Shown: piece after piece, positions 8,171 to 16,614 of the stretch
How the letters are laid out: the number at the start of each line of letters is the position of its first letter
How positions within the stretch are numbered: the first letter of the stretch is position 1
Assembly: GCF_036226885.1 (NCBI RefSeq)
Contig: NZ_CP109027.1
Location: 4,278,001-4,342,000, forward strand
Length of the DNA: 64,000 bases
Reading direction: 5' to 3'
From: Streptomyces sp. NBC_00663
GTDB lineage: Bacteria > Actinomycetota > Actinomycetes > Streptomycetales > Streptomycetaceae
Made by a program: the position numbers and the translations under genes
Notes under the pieces: model-generated
What the model saw: the letters and a program-made list of their open reading frames with translations, nothing else
The model's database searches: none
What the model was told of the DNA's origin: nothing

Positions 8171-9373
8171 TCAATGCGCCGGTTTGAGCGGGAGCAGGGC
8201 GCTGATACGGAATCCTCCGCCCGGACGCGGTCCCGCATCCAGCGTGCCGCCGACCATACCGACGCGCTCGCGCATCCCGATCAGGCCGTGGCCCTGGCCG
8301 TCGGCACCGCCGTCCTCGTACAGCTCGTGCGGGGCGCCCTTGCCGTCGTCCTCGACCAGCAGACCGAGCCCGTCGTCGAAGTACACCAGGCGCACGCTCG
8401 CGCCCGCGTTGGGCCCGCCGTGCTTACGGGTGTTGGTGAGCGCCTCCTGCACGATGCGGTACGCCGTGAGCTCGACGCCGCTGGGCAGCGGGCGCGGGGT
8501 GCCCTCCACCTTGAAGTCGACGGGGAGGCCGGAGGTACGGCACTGCTCGACCAGGTCGTCGATCTGCTCGACGTCGGGCTGCGGGACGTACTCCCCGACC
8601 TCCTGGTGCTCGCCGGTGCGCAGCACGCCCAGCAGGCGGCGCATCTCGGCGAGCGCCTGGCGGCCGGTCGAGGAGATCGTCTCCAGGGCCTTCCTCGCCT
8701 GGTCGGGCGCGGCGTCGAGGACGTACGCGGCGCCGTCGGCCTGGACGACCATCACCGACACGTTGTGCGCGACCACGTCGTGGAGCTCGCGGGCGATGCG
8801 GGCGCGTTCGGCGGCGACCGCGACCTTCGCCTGCGCCTCGCGCTCCTTCTCGAGCCTGCTCGCGCGCTCCTCCAGCTGCGCGAAGTACGCGCGGCGGGTG
8901 CGTATCGAGTCGCCGAGCACCCAGGCCAGCGCGAACGGCACCGTCTGGAAGACGATGAGCGCCGCGTTGGCCAGGGCGCTCGCGTCGTGGTTCCACCACC
9001 GCAGATGCGCCACGCACGCCGCGCTCAGGCCCATGGCGAGCGCGAGCCGGGACGCCCAGCGGGCGCCGGTCGCGGCGACGGTGTAGACGATGACGAGGAA
9101 CGCGAAGTCGCCCGGCGTCGTCGAGACGTCCGTCAGCAGCTGGGCGACGCCGATGGCGATGGCCAGGAGCAGCATCTTCTCCGGCATCCGCCGGCGCAGC
9201 GCGATCACCAGGCACAACAGGAGGATGACCGGGATGATCGCGGCCTCCGCGTCGGTGCCCTCGTCCGACTGCTCGGCGACTTCGAACATGACCGAGATCC
9301 CGAACAGGAAGACGGCCCAGAAGCCGTCGACCCATGTCGGGTGCCTGCGGAGGAAGTCATAGAGGCGCTGCAC
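8171..9373 (-). CDS. Membrane sensor histidine kinase (HisKA_3 type)
   Basis: The 400-residue kinase has five or so hydrophobic segments between residues 15 and 155 and no clear extracellular sensor domain. The HisKA_3 dimerisation helix follows (ERARIARELHDVVAHN, phospho-acceptor H198), then a HATPase domain with QEALTNTRKHG (N box) and LIGMRERVGMVGG. The GTG at 9373 is the start. This organisation resembles short intramembrane-type or NarL-class kinases that sense membrane or envelope stress, but the signal is unknown. The response regulator follows downstream; a TGACA-GG-TGTCA inverted repeat lies in the 83-bp spacer at 8139-8150. Confidence 0.94.
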   Translation of the reverse strand: MQRLYDFLRRHPTWVDGFWAVFLFGISVMFEVAEQSDEGTDAEAAIIPVILLLCLVIALRRRMPEKMLLLAIAIGVAQLLTDVSTTPGDFAFLVIVYTVAATGARWASRLALAMGLSAACVAHLRWWNHDASALANAALIVFQTVPFALAWVLGDSIRTRRAYFAQLEERASRLEKEREAQAKVAVAAERARIARELHDVVAHNVSVMVVQADGAAYVLDAAPDQARKALETISSTGRQALAEMRRLLGVLRTGEHQEVGEYVPQPDVEQIDDLVEQCRTSGLPVDFKVEGTPRPLPSGVELTAYRIVQEALTNTRKHGGPNAGASVRLVYFDDGLGLLVEDDGKGAPHELYEDGGADGQGHGLIGMRERVGMVGGTLDAGPRPGGGFRISALLPLKPAH

Positions 9374-9491
9374 GTAACCCAGCGTAGGGAAGCGTGAAGT
9401 GTGCAGGGGTCAACCGGAGGGTCGATCCATGCGCCCCCGGCATACTCCCCAAGGTGGAGGCCCCGCTCCCCTGTACGCATAGTCTGGCGCC

Positions 9492-10532
9492 GTGACGGAC
9501 GGGACGGCTGACGAGTGGCGCGGCTGGCGGGCGGCGACGGAGGCCGCCCTGTACGGCCCCGACGGCTTCTACCGCGGCCCTGAGGGCCCGGCCGGCCACT
9601 TCCGTACGTCCGTCCACGCGTCGCCGCTGTTCGCCGAGGCGGTGGCCCGGCTGCTGTGCCGGGTCGACGAGGCCCTGGAGCGGCCCGCGGCGCTCGGCTT
9701 CGTCGACATGGCGGCCGGCCGGGGCGAGCTGGTCACCGGGGTGCTCGCGGTGCTTCCCGCGGACGTCGCGGCCCGTACGCGCGCGTACGCCGTGGAGATC
9801 GCCGACCGCCCGCCCGGCCTCGACCACCGGATCGAGTGGCTGCCCGAGCCCCCGAAGGGGATCACCGGGCTGCTGTTCGCCAACGAGTGGTTGGACAACG
9901 TGCCGGTCGAGGTCGCCGAGGTGGACTCCGCGGGGGTCGCGCGGCGGGTGCTCGTACGGCGGGACGGCACCGAACGTCTCGGCGAGCCGCTCTCCGGTGC
10001 GGAGGCGCGGTGGCTGGCGCGGTGGTGGCCGCTGCCCGCCGAGGAGGGGCTGCGGGCGGAGATCGGGCTGCCCCGGGACGAGGCGTGGGCGGACGCGGTC
10101 GCGTCCGTGGGGCGGGGGCTCGCGGTGGCGGTCGACTACACGCACGCCGTGGACGCGCGCCCCCTGTTCGGGACGCTCACCGGGTTTCGCGCCGGGCGCG
10201 AGACGGCGCCCGTGCCGGACGGATCGTGCGACATCACGGCGCACGTCGCGCTGGACGCCGCGCGGGAGGCATGCGCCGCACCCAGCGGGCGCGTACTGAC
10301 GCAGCGCGCGGCTCTGCGCGCCTTGGGGGTCGCAGGCGCACGCCCCCCGCTCACGCTCGCGACCACACAACCCGCGGCCTACGTCCGCGCCCTCGCGAGC
10401 GCCGGCGAAGCCGCCGAGCTCACCGCGCCCGGGGGCCTCGGTGACTTCGGCTGGCTGCTCCAGCCCGTGGGCATCGAGAGCGCGCGCCTGGGAGACCTAC
10501 TTGTCGATGTCCCCGACCACGAAGAACAGTGA
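9492..10532 (+). CDS. SAM-dependent methyltransferase, MidA/NDUFAF7-like (COG1565)
   Basis: The 346-residue protein has a class I methyltransferase core: FVDMAAGRGELVTGVL (SAM glycine loop, about residues 73-88) and the LLFANEWLDNVPVEV segment typical of the MidA/NDUFAF7 family, where N-E-x-x-D-N is characteristic. In mitochondria NDUFAF7 methylates an arginine of the complex I 49-kDa subunit. Here the gene converges with a nuoD paralogue and the two overlap by 36 bp at their 3' ends. The GTG start at 9492 gives the family N-terminus. That it acts on the neighbouring NuoD is inference from homology and position. Confidence 0.8.
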   Translation: MTDGTADEWRGWRAATEAALYGPDGFYRGPEGPAGHFRTSVHASPLFAEAVARLLCRVDEALERPAALGFVDMAAGRGELVTGVLAVLPADVAARTRAYAVEIADRPPGLDHRIEWLPEPPKGITGLLFANEWLDNVPVEVAEVDSAGVARRVLVRRDGTERLGEPLSGAEARWLARWWPLPAEEGLRAEIGLPRDEAWADAVASVGRGLAVAVDYTHAVDARPLFGTLTGFRAGRETAPVPDGSCDITAHVALDAAREACAAPSGRVLTQRAALRALGVAGARPPLTLATTQPAAYVRALASAGEAAELTAPGGLGDFGWLLQPVGIESARLGDLLVDVPDHEEQ

Positions 10533-11648
10533 CCCGAGGATCGCCACCATGTCCGCCACCAGCGTCCCCGGCAGCAGCTCCACGAGGGCCTGGATGTTGT
10601 TGTACGACGCCGAGCGGAGCTTGAGCCGGTACGGGGTCTTCTCGCCCTTGCTGACGAGGTAGTAGCCGTTGATGCCGAGGGGGTTCTCGGTCCACGCGTA
10701 CGTGTGGCCCTCGGGCGCCTTCAGTACCTTGGGGAGCCGCTGGTTGATCGGCCCCGGCTCCAGCTCCGCGAGCCGGTCGAGGCAGGCGTCGGCGAGGTCG
10801 AGGGCGTTGTGGGTCTGCTCCAGGAGGACCTCGAAGCGGGCGAGACAGTCGCCCTCCGTCCGGGTCACCACCCTCAGGGTGTCCTGAAGCTCCCCGTAGG
10901 CGAGGTACGGCTCGTCGCGGCGCAGGTCGAAGTCGACGCCGGAGGCGCGCGCGATGGGCCCGCTCACGCCGTACGCGTGCACGGCCTGCGGGGCGAGGGC
11001 GCCCACGCCGCGTGTGCGCCCCCGGAAGATCTCGTTGCCGAGCACCAGGTCGTCGTACACGTCCATGCGGGAGCGCACGGCGGCGACGGCGGCACGCGCG
11101 CGTCCCGCCCAGCCGGCCGGGAGGTCCTCCTTGAGGCCGCCGACGCGGTTGAACATGTAGTGCATGCGCCCGCCGGAAACCTCCTCCATGACGTTCTGGA
11201 GCACCTCGCGCTCCCGGAACGCGTAGAAGACCGGCGTGATGCCGCCGAGTTCCAGGGGGTACGACCCGAGGAACATCAGGTGGTTGAGGACCCGGTTGAG
11301 CTCCGCGAGCAGGGTGCGCGTCCACACCGCGCGCGTGGGGACCTCCATGCCCAGCATGCGTTCGACGGCGAGCACCACGCCCAGCTCGTTGGAGAAGGCC
11401 GACAGCCAGTCGTGGCGGTTGGCGAGCATGATGATCTGGCGATAGTCGCGCGCCTCGAAGAGCTTCTCCGCGCCGCGGTGCATATAGCCGATCACCGGCT
11501 CCGCGTGCTGGATCCGCTCGCCGTCCAGGACGAGCCTGAGGCGCAGCACACCGTGCGTCGACGGGTGCTGGGGCCCGATGTTGAGCACCATGTCGGTGCT
11601 CTCCGCGGCGCCGCCGATACCGACCGTGGTCTCCGTCGTGGGAGTCAT
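10497..11648 (-). CDS. nuoD: Stand-alone NuoD-like (49-kDa) NADH-quinone oxidoreductase subunit
   Basis: The 383-residue protein matches the complex I 49-kDa/NiFe hydrogenase large-subunit family: NIGPQHPSTHGVLRL (residues 23-37), GYMHRGAEKL, LAELNRVLNHLMFLG, VSGGRMHYMFNRVGG and the C-terminal FVVGDIDK. The start is the ATG at 11648; an antisense extension to 11909 is not family sequence. It is encoded apart from any other nuo gene, so it is a paralogue rather than part of the main operon. In the quinone-site segment that reads DRLDYVS in typical subunits, this one reads NRHDWLS, replacing the conserved Tyr with Trp81. It overlaps the MidA-like gene at its 3' end. Confidence 0.88.
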   Translation of the reverse strand: MTPTTETTVGIGGAAESTDMVLNIGPQHPSTHGVLRLRLVLDGERIQHAEPVIGYMHRGAEKLFEARDYRQIIMLANRHDWLSAFSNELGVVLAVERMLGMEVPTRAVWTRTLLAELNRVLNHLMFLGSYPLELGGITPVFYAFREREVLQNVMEEVSGGRMHYMFNRVGGLKEDLPAGWAGRARAAVAAVRSRMDVYDDLVLGNEIFRGRTRGVGALAPQAVHAYGVSGPIARASGVDFDLRRDEPYLAYGELQDTLRVVTRTEGDCLARFEVLLEQTHNALDLADACLDRLAELEPGPINQRLPKVLKAPEGHTYAWTENPLGINGYYLVSKGEKTPYRLKLRSASYNNIQALVELLPGTLVADMVAILGSLFFVVGDIDK

Positions 11649-11679
11649 GGACACAGTCTCTCCTACGTACGCTGACCCT

Positions 11680-12183
11680 ATGGAGACGGGGAGCGGGCAG
11701 GACACGGGACCGGTGGCGGGCGAGCCGGTGTGGATCGGGCTGCCCCCTGGGCTGCTGCGGATGCGTCGGCTGTTGCTGGTGGTGTGGCTGGGGCTGATCG
11801 CGCTCGCGCTGGCTCTGCTGCTCGGCGTGTTCGCGGGCCCGGTCTGGGCCGCGTGCGCGCTGCTGCCGCTCGCCGTCATCGCCTGGGGCTGGGTGATGCT
11901 CGGCCGCAACTGGGCCTCCTGGCGCTACGCCGAGCGCGCGGACGACCTGCTGATCAGCCGGGGCGTGCTGTGGCGCGAGGAGACGGTGGTGCCGTACGGG
12001 CGGATGCAGCTCGTCGAGGTCACCTCCGGTCCCGTGGAACGGCACTTCGGGCTCGCCAGCGTCCAGCTCCACACGGCCGCCGCGGCGACCGACGCCACCA
12101 TCCCCGGCCTCGAACCGGCCGAGGCGGAACGGCTGCGCGACCGGCTCACCGAGCTCGGCGAGGCCCGATCGGCGGGCCTGTGA
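11680..12183 (+). CDS. PH domain-containing membrane protein (bPH2, YdbS-like), small subunit
   Basis: The 167-residue protein has two hydrophobic segments (about residues 30-75) followed by a single bacterial PH domain (RADDLLISRGVLWREETVVPYGRMQ in parts, then HFGLASVQLHT). It resembles Bacillus YdbS. The ATG at 11680 lies only 31 bp from the divergent nuoD start, and the upstream bases offer little room for a ribosome site, so a leaderless transcript is possible. It overlaps the larger PH-domain gene by GTGA. The YdbS/YdbT pair of Bacillus is linked to resistance to antimicrobial compounds; the role here is not shown. Confidence 0.85.
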   Translation: METGSGQDTGPVAGEPVWIGLPPGLLRMRRLLLVVWLGLIALALALLLGVFAGPVWAACALLPLAVIAWGWVMLGRNWASWRYAERADDLLISRGVLWREETVVPYGRMQLVEVTSGPVERHFGLASVQLHTAAAATDATIPGLEPAEAERLRDRLTELGEARSAGL

Positions 12184-13523
12184 CGACGCCGGGCCTCGAC
12201 GACGGCGTCCCCGAGCTGCGGGCGAAGTCGCCGGTGACCGAGCGGCGGCTGCACCCCGTGACCCCGCTCAGACGGGCGTGGGCACCCGTGGCGGTGCTCA
12301 TCGGGTGGGCGGTGCACGACCCCGACCAGACGCAGCGCCAACTGACCAGGCTCACGACCACGACGCTGCTGATCGCGGTCGCCGTCCTGGTCCCGGCCGC
12401 CGCCCTGTACGGCTTCCTCACCTGGTGGTACACGCACTTCGCGGTCACCGAGTCCGAACTGCGCATCCGTACCGGTCTGGTGTTCCGGCGCACCGTGCAC
12501 ATCCGGCTGGAACGCATCCAGGCCGTCGACGTCACCCAGCCGCTCCTCGCGCGCGTGGCGGGCGTCGCCAAACTGAAACTCGACGTCATAGGCGCCGACA
12601 AGAAGGACGAGCTCGCCTTCCTCGGGGAGCGCGAGGCGCGCACGCTCCGCGCGGAACTCCTCGCGCGCGCCGCCGGTTTCGCGCCCGAGACGGCGCACGA
12701 AGTCGGCGAGGCTCCGGCGCGCGAGCTGCTGCGCACGTCCCCGCGTGACCTCGCGATCGCCCTCGTGCTGACCGGCGCCACCTGGGGCGCGCTGGTCGCC
12801 GCCCTCGTCGTACCGCCCCTCCTGTGGTTCGCCACCCACAGCCTGTGGACGGTCCTCGCCACCGGGCTGCCCCTGCTCGGCGCGGCGGGCGCGAGCAGCG
12901 TGGGGCGGTTCGTCGGCGAGTACGACTGGACCGTGGGCGAGTCGCCCGACGGACTCCGGATCGACCACGGGCTCCTTGACCGCACGCACGAGACAGTGCC
13001 GCCGGGGCGGGTGCAGACCGTGCGGATCGTGGAGCCGCTGCTGTGGCGGCGGCGCGGCTGGGTGCGGGTGGAGCTGGACGTGGCCGGGTCGTCCAACTCG
13101 GTGCTGGTGCCGGTCGCTCCGCGCGAGGTCGCCGAGGCCGTCGTCGCGCGCGTGCTGCCCGGCGCGACGGTGCCGCCGCCGACCGCACTGTCCCGGCCGC
13201 CGCGCCGCGCCGGACGGTGCGTGCCGGTGTGGTGGCGCGGCCACGGACTCGCCGTCACGGACGCGGTGTTCGCGGCCAGGCAGGGACTCCTGAGGCGCAG
13301 CGTCGCCCTCGTGCCACACGCGAAGGTGCAGAGCGTACGGCTTGTTCAAGGCCCTTGGCGGCGCCTGTGGCGGCTCGCCGACGTCCATGTGGACACGGGG
13401 GCCGGCAAGACCGTCACCGCCCGTCTGCGGGACGCGGAGGAGGCGGCGGAGCTGCTGCGGGCGCAGGCCGAGCGCTCACGGACGGGACGCCGCGACGCGC
13501 CGCCGGACCGCTGGATGGCCTGA
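12180..13523 (+). CDS. Triple PH domain-containing membrane protein (bPH2, YdbT-like)
   Basis: The 447-residue membrane protein carries repeated bPH2 domains, each with a motif such as RTGLVFRRTVHIRLERIQAV (first), DHGLLDRTHETVPPGRVQTV (second) and RQGLLRRSVALVPHAKVQSV (third), separated by paired transmembrane segments. It is the YdbT-like partner of the preceding small PH protein and starts at a GTG overlapping that gene's TGA (GTGA). The two probably form a membrane complex. A perfect tandem pair of hairpins follows the stop and probably terminates transcription. Confidence 0.87.
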   Translation: MTTPGLDDGVPELRAKSPVTERRLHPVTPLRRAWAPVAVLIGWAVHDPDQTQRQLTRLTTTTLLIAVAVLVPAAALYGFLTWWYTHFAVTESELRIRTGLVFRRTVHIRLERIQAVDVTQPLLARVAGVAKLKLDVIGADKKDELAFLGEREARTLRAELLARAAGFAPETAHEVGEAPARELLRTSPRDLAIALVLTGATWGALVAALVVPPLLWFATHSLWTVLATGLPLLGAAGASSVGRFVGEYDWTVGESPDGLRIDHGLLDRTHETVPPGRVQTVRIVEPLLWRRRGWVRVELDVAGSSNSVLVPVAPREVAEAVVARVLPGATVPPPTALSRPPRRAGRCVPVWWRGHGLAVTDAVFAARQGLLRRSVALVPHAKVQSVRLVQGPWRRLWRLADVHVDTGAGKTVTARLRDAEEAAELLRAQAERSRTGRRDAPPDRWMA

Positions 13524-13531
13524 CGACGGCA

Positions 13532-13645
13532 CCGCCGCGCGAAAACGGCGAGGCCGCGCGGCCCCGACCGGGAACCGCGCGGCCTCGCCGCCGCGCGAAA
13601 ACGGCGAGGCCGCGCGGCCCCGACCGGGAACCGCGCGGCCTCGCC
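13532..13645. terminator. Tandemly duplicated 56-bp hairpin terminator between convergent genes
   Basis: Two identical 56-bp units (13532-13587 and 13588-13643) each hold a 15-bp perfect stem, GGCGAGGCCGCGCGG against CCGCGCGGCCTCGCC, with a 13-nt loop. The hairpins are 13547-13589 and 13603-13645. They lie between the convergent PH-domain gene and the coiled-coil membrane protein gene, so they should act in both directions. There is no long T-run, as is usual for Streptomyces terminators. Confidence 0.8.
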
Positions 13646-13659
13646 GCCGGGCGACTCGC

Positions 13660-15144
13660 TCAGGAAACCGCGCTCCGCAGCCCCTGCACGTCGATCTGCT
13701 CCGTCTCGTCGTGCGCCGTCAGGTCGATGACCTGGCCGACACCGCGCGACTCCGCGTCGGCCGGCTTGAACTCCGCCTCGGCCTCGGCCTTGTGGAGCGC
13801 GAGCGCCTCCTGGCCGACCACGTCGGCGAGGTCCTCGTTCTGCACCGCCTCCAGCGCGGCGGACGCCTTCTGCATGCCGAAGAAGTCGAAACCGCCCTCG
13901 ACCGTCGCACGCCGCACGGGCGCCGCCGGTACGACGGCCACCGCGGTCGGCGCGACGAAGTGTCCGGAGGGCTGCTGCACGGGCTGGGCCGGCTTGGCCG
14001 TCGTGGTGGGGGTGATGGCGACCGCGCGCTCGTGCCCGTCGGCCGCCACGGGCTGCCCCTGCGCCTCGTCCTCCTGCGCGGACTGCGTGGCCTCCGCTGC
14101 GGAGTCGCCGGAAGCGTGGACCTCGGCGGCGACGGGGCCGACCTGGGCCGGCACGTGCTTCGCGGGGGTGTCGCCCTTCGGACCGCCGTCACCGTCCGGC
14201 GTCCCGTCCCCCTTCGGGGAACCGTCGCCCTTGGGCCAACCCTCGCCCCGGGGAGCATCCGTGGAGGCATCCGTGGAGGCATCTGTAGACGCGTCTGTAG
14301 ACGCGTCCTTGGGAGCGTCCGCAGCGGCGTCTTCGAAGGCCTCGTCGCCCTTCAGCGACGGCTCCCCCGCGTCAGCGGAGTCAGCGAAGTCGGCGTCACC
14401 GGAAACCTCGTCGCCCTTGTCGGCGGCACCCGCGCCATCCGCGTCCAGCCGCGCCAGCGCCACCTTGGCCCGCAGGAACAGCTGCGAACCCTCCGGCGAG
14501 AAGACCGCGGGCGTCTCCGGCTTGTCGTCGACCTCGGCGGCCTCGGCGCTCTCCGCGGCGTCGGCGGCCTCCACGGGCTCCGCGCTCTCGACGTCCTCAT
14601 CCTCGACCGGGACAGCCACAGCCCCGGCCTCCTCGACACCGACCACGGGAACCGGCACCGGCACCGGCGGCAGCGCGCGGCTCGGCGCAGTGGCCGCTAT
14701 CTCCAGGAGACGGCGGCCCTCCAGGGCGCTCGCCCGCTCGGTCTCCGCCGTGGCGTACCGGCGCAGCAGCGCGGCGTGCTCATTGCGCAGGCCCGCGAGT
14801 TCGGACCGCTTGGCCCGCAGCCGCTGCTCCAGCTTGGCGCGCAGTTCGCGCGACTCCTCAAGGTCGGTCTCCAGTTCGGCGACCCGCTCCTCGAACCGCC
14901 ACTCGTCGCCGGCACGCGCGCGCGTGAGGTCGGCGACCTGCTTGCCGGCCTGCGCGTCCCAGCGGCGCATGACGGCTGCACCGACCACCGCCGTCGCCGC
15001 CGCGCTCGCGGCGATGACACGCAGCACGGCCTGTTGCGAGAACACCCAGGGGCCGAAGGCGCAGACGAGCGAGACGCCTGCGATCGCCGACGGGGGAAGC
15101 AGCCTGTGCAAGGGCGGTGAATGGCGGTGACGTCCACGTGGCAT
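13660..15144 (-). CDS. Coiled-coil, Ala/Asp-rich membrane protein of unknown function
   Basis: The 494-residue protein starts at ATG 15144 and has two hydrophobic segments near residues 18-60. A charged coiled-coil region follows (AELETDLEESRELRAKLEQR, about residues 85-130), then a long acidic, Ala/Pro-rich low-complexity stretch, and a more ordered C-terminal part with GGFDFFGMQKASAALEAVQNEDL. The low-complexity part includes a tandem ASTD repeat (DNA 14255-14308, 12-bp units). No known domain was recognised. The topology suggests a membrane-anchored protein with a long cytoplasmic scaffold-like tail. It appears to be a single-gene unit. Confidence 0.7.
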   Translation of the reverse strand: MPRGRHRHSPPLHRLLPPSAIAGVSLVCAFGPWVFSQQAVLRVIAASAAATAVVGAAVMRRWDAQAGKQVADLTRARAGDEWRFEERVAELETDLEESRELRAKLEQRLRAKRSELAGLRNEHAALLRRYATAETERASALEGRRLLEIAATAPSRALPPVPVPVPVVGVEEAGAVAVPVEDEDVESAEPVEAADAAESAEAAEVDDKPETPAVFSPEGSQLFLRAKVALARLDADGAGAADKGDEVSGDADFADSADAGEPSLKGDEAFEDAAADAPKDASTDASTDASTDASTDAPRGEGWPKGDGSPKGDGTPDGDGGPKGDTPAKHVPAQVGPVAAEVHASGDSAAEATQSAQEDEAQGQPVAADGHERAVAITPTTTAKPAQPVQQPSGHFVAPTAVAVVPAAPVRRATVEGGFDFFGMQKASAALEAVQNEDLADVVGQEALALHKAEAEAEFKPADAESRGVGQVIDLTAHDETEQIDVQGLRSAVS

Positions 15145-15277
15145 GGCCAGAAACTTACCGCGCGTAGGCGAATCGTGGTGCCCCGGCCCGTAAAAACACA
15201 GCCATCCCGAGGCTTTCACACGACATCAGGAATCAGACCGGCCACCGAATTCGACATCATCAAGATCGTTTCCGGTC

Positions 15278-16405
15278 TCACCGGTCGCTCAACCGCCCGC
15301 TGATCCACTGGAGGGTCGCCGGAATCTCCCGCCGCCAGGTGTTGAAGTTGTGCCCGCCGCTTTCGAGGATGATCGACGAGATGCGGGTCCGGTCGGTCTC
15401 CTTGACGCGCTCTATGAACTTCAAGGTGTCCTTGTAGTTCGACTCGCCCACCTTGCTGCTGCTGACGAGCAGTGAAGTGTCGGGCGCCGGCTCGTGCTTG
15501 AGGTACCACCACAGATCGGCGCGATTGCGGAGTTCCTCGTTCCCCTGGAAGAGATCGCCCGTGGTGGGATCGATGGGCGCCTTGTAGTACGGCGAAAGAC
15601 CCGCCCCCGCGGCGTACACCTCCGGGTGGTGCATGGCGAGCTTCAGCGCGCAGTAACCGCCCGTGGAGTCGCCGATGACGCCCCAGCTGCCCGGCTTCTT
15701 CCCCACCCTGTAGTGCGCGAGTACGGCGTCCGGCAGATCCTTGGCGAAGAACGACTCCGTCTGCGGTCCGTTCGGAATGTCGACGCACTCCGTGTCCCGC
15801 GGCGGCGCCACCGTCGGCCGCAGCATCACCAGGATCATCGGCTGCATACGGCCGTCCTTGGCGAGCTCCGACGCCGTGCTCGGATAGTGGAGTTTGTCGA
15901 CCAGCGCCCGCGCGGTGCCCGGATATCCGGTGAGGACCACGGCCGCCGGGAACGTCCGCGTGCGGTACTGCGGCTGGAAGTACTCCGGCGGCAGGTAGAC
16001 GAACGCGGACGTCGCGATGTGCGTCGTACGGCCCACTATGTCGACCTGCTGGATCTGTCCGGCGCGCTGCGGCCGCCCACTGCCGGTCTCCTTGACCCGT
16101 CCCACGTCCGTCACCTGGAGCGGGCCGCCGGACCCGCCGTTCGCCGTATGGTCCACGACGACGCCCTGCTCGTCCTCCTGCCCGAACAGGTCGGCCCAGC
16201 TCGCGTAGAACCCGAAGGCCTGGTTGGCGCCGAGCCCGAGCGCCGCGAACAGCGCCAACTGGGTCGCGAACAGCAGGCCCACGCGCCCGCTGACGGCCCG
16301 CCAGCTGCGCCGGGCCAGCCGTGGCCACAGCCATACCGTGCCGACGAACAGAGCCACGGCCGACGCGATCGCCAGCACCAGCACGTTGTTGCCCGTGAGA
16401 CCCAT
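15278..16405 (-). CDS. Alpha/beta-hydrolase esterase with N-terminal transmembrane segments
   Basis: The 375-residue protein has three hydrophobic segments in the first 90 residues and then an esterase D/antigen 85-like hydrolase domain. The nucleophile elbow is VIGDSTGGYCALKLAMHHP and the likely catalytic His lies in ESGGHNFNTW near the C-terminus. The catalytic domain is predicted to face outside. The start at ATG 16405 has AGGAAG at a good distance; the longer frame upstream lacks support. It is divergent from the MprF-like gene, an arrangement that recalls actinobacterial aminoacyl-lipid synthase/hydrolase pairs, but the substrate is inferred only. Confidence 0.82.
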   Translation of the reverse strand: MGLTGNNVLVLAIASAVALFVGTVWLWPRLARRSWRAVSGRVGLLFATQLALFAALGLGANQAFGFYASWADLFGQEDEQGVVVDHTANGGSGGPLQVTDVGRVKETGSGRPQRAGQIQQVDIVGRTTHIATSAFVYLPPEYFQPQYRTRTFPAAVVLTGYPGTARALVDKLHYPSTASELAKDGRMQPMILVMLRPTVAPPRDTECVDIPNGPQTESFFAKDLPDAVLAHYRVGKKPGSWGVIGDSTGGYCALKLAMHHPEVYAAGAGLSPYYKAPIDPTTGDLFQGNEELRNRADLWWYLKHEPAPDTSLLVSSSKVGESNYKDTLKFIERVKETDRTRISSIILESGGHNFNTWRREIPATLQWISGRLSDR

Positions 16406-16614
16406 GGTTGCTTCCTGCCTGCGCTTTCTCCCCGTACCGGCACGCCTCCCGCGGATCTTCGCGAGGGCTTGTCCGGCCCTTTTCCCGGCCTTTGAACCGG
16501 CTTTGGAGAAGTGAGTGAACCTCTCTCCCCGAGACACCGTCCTAGAGGGCGCAATGTCGCCGGATGCCCGAAACGGGCCCGGATCCAAGGTCTCTCGCAG
16601 AACTACGGGATGCG

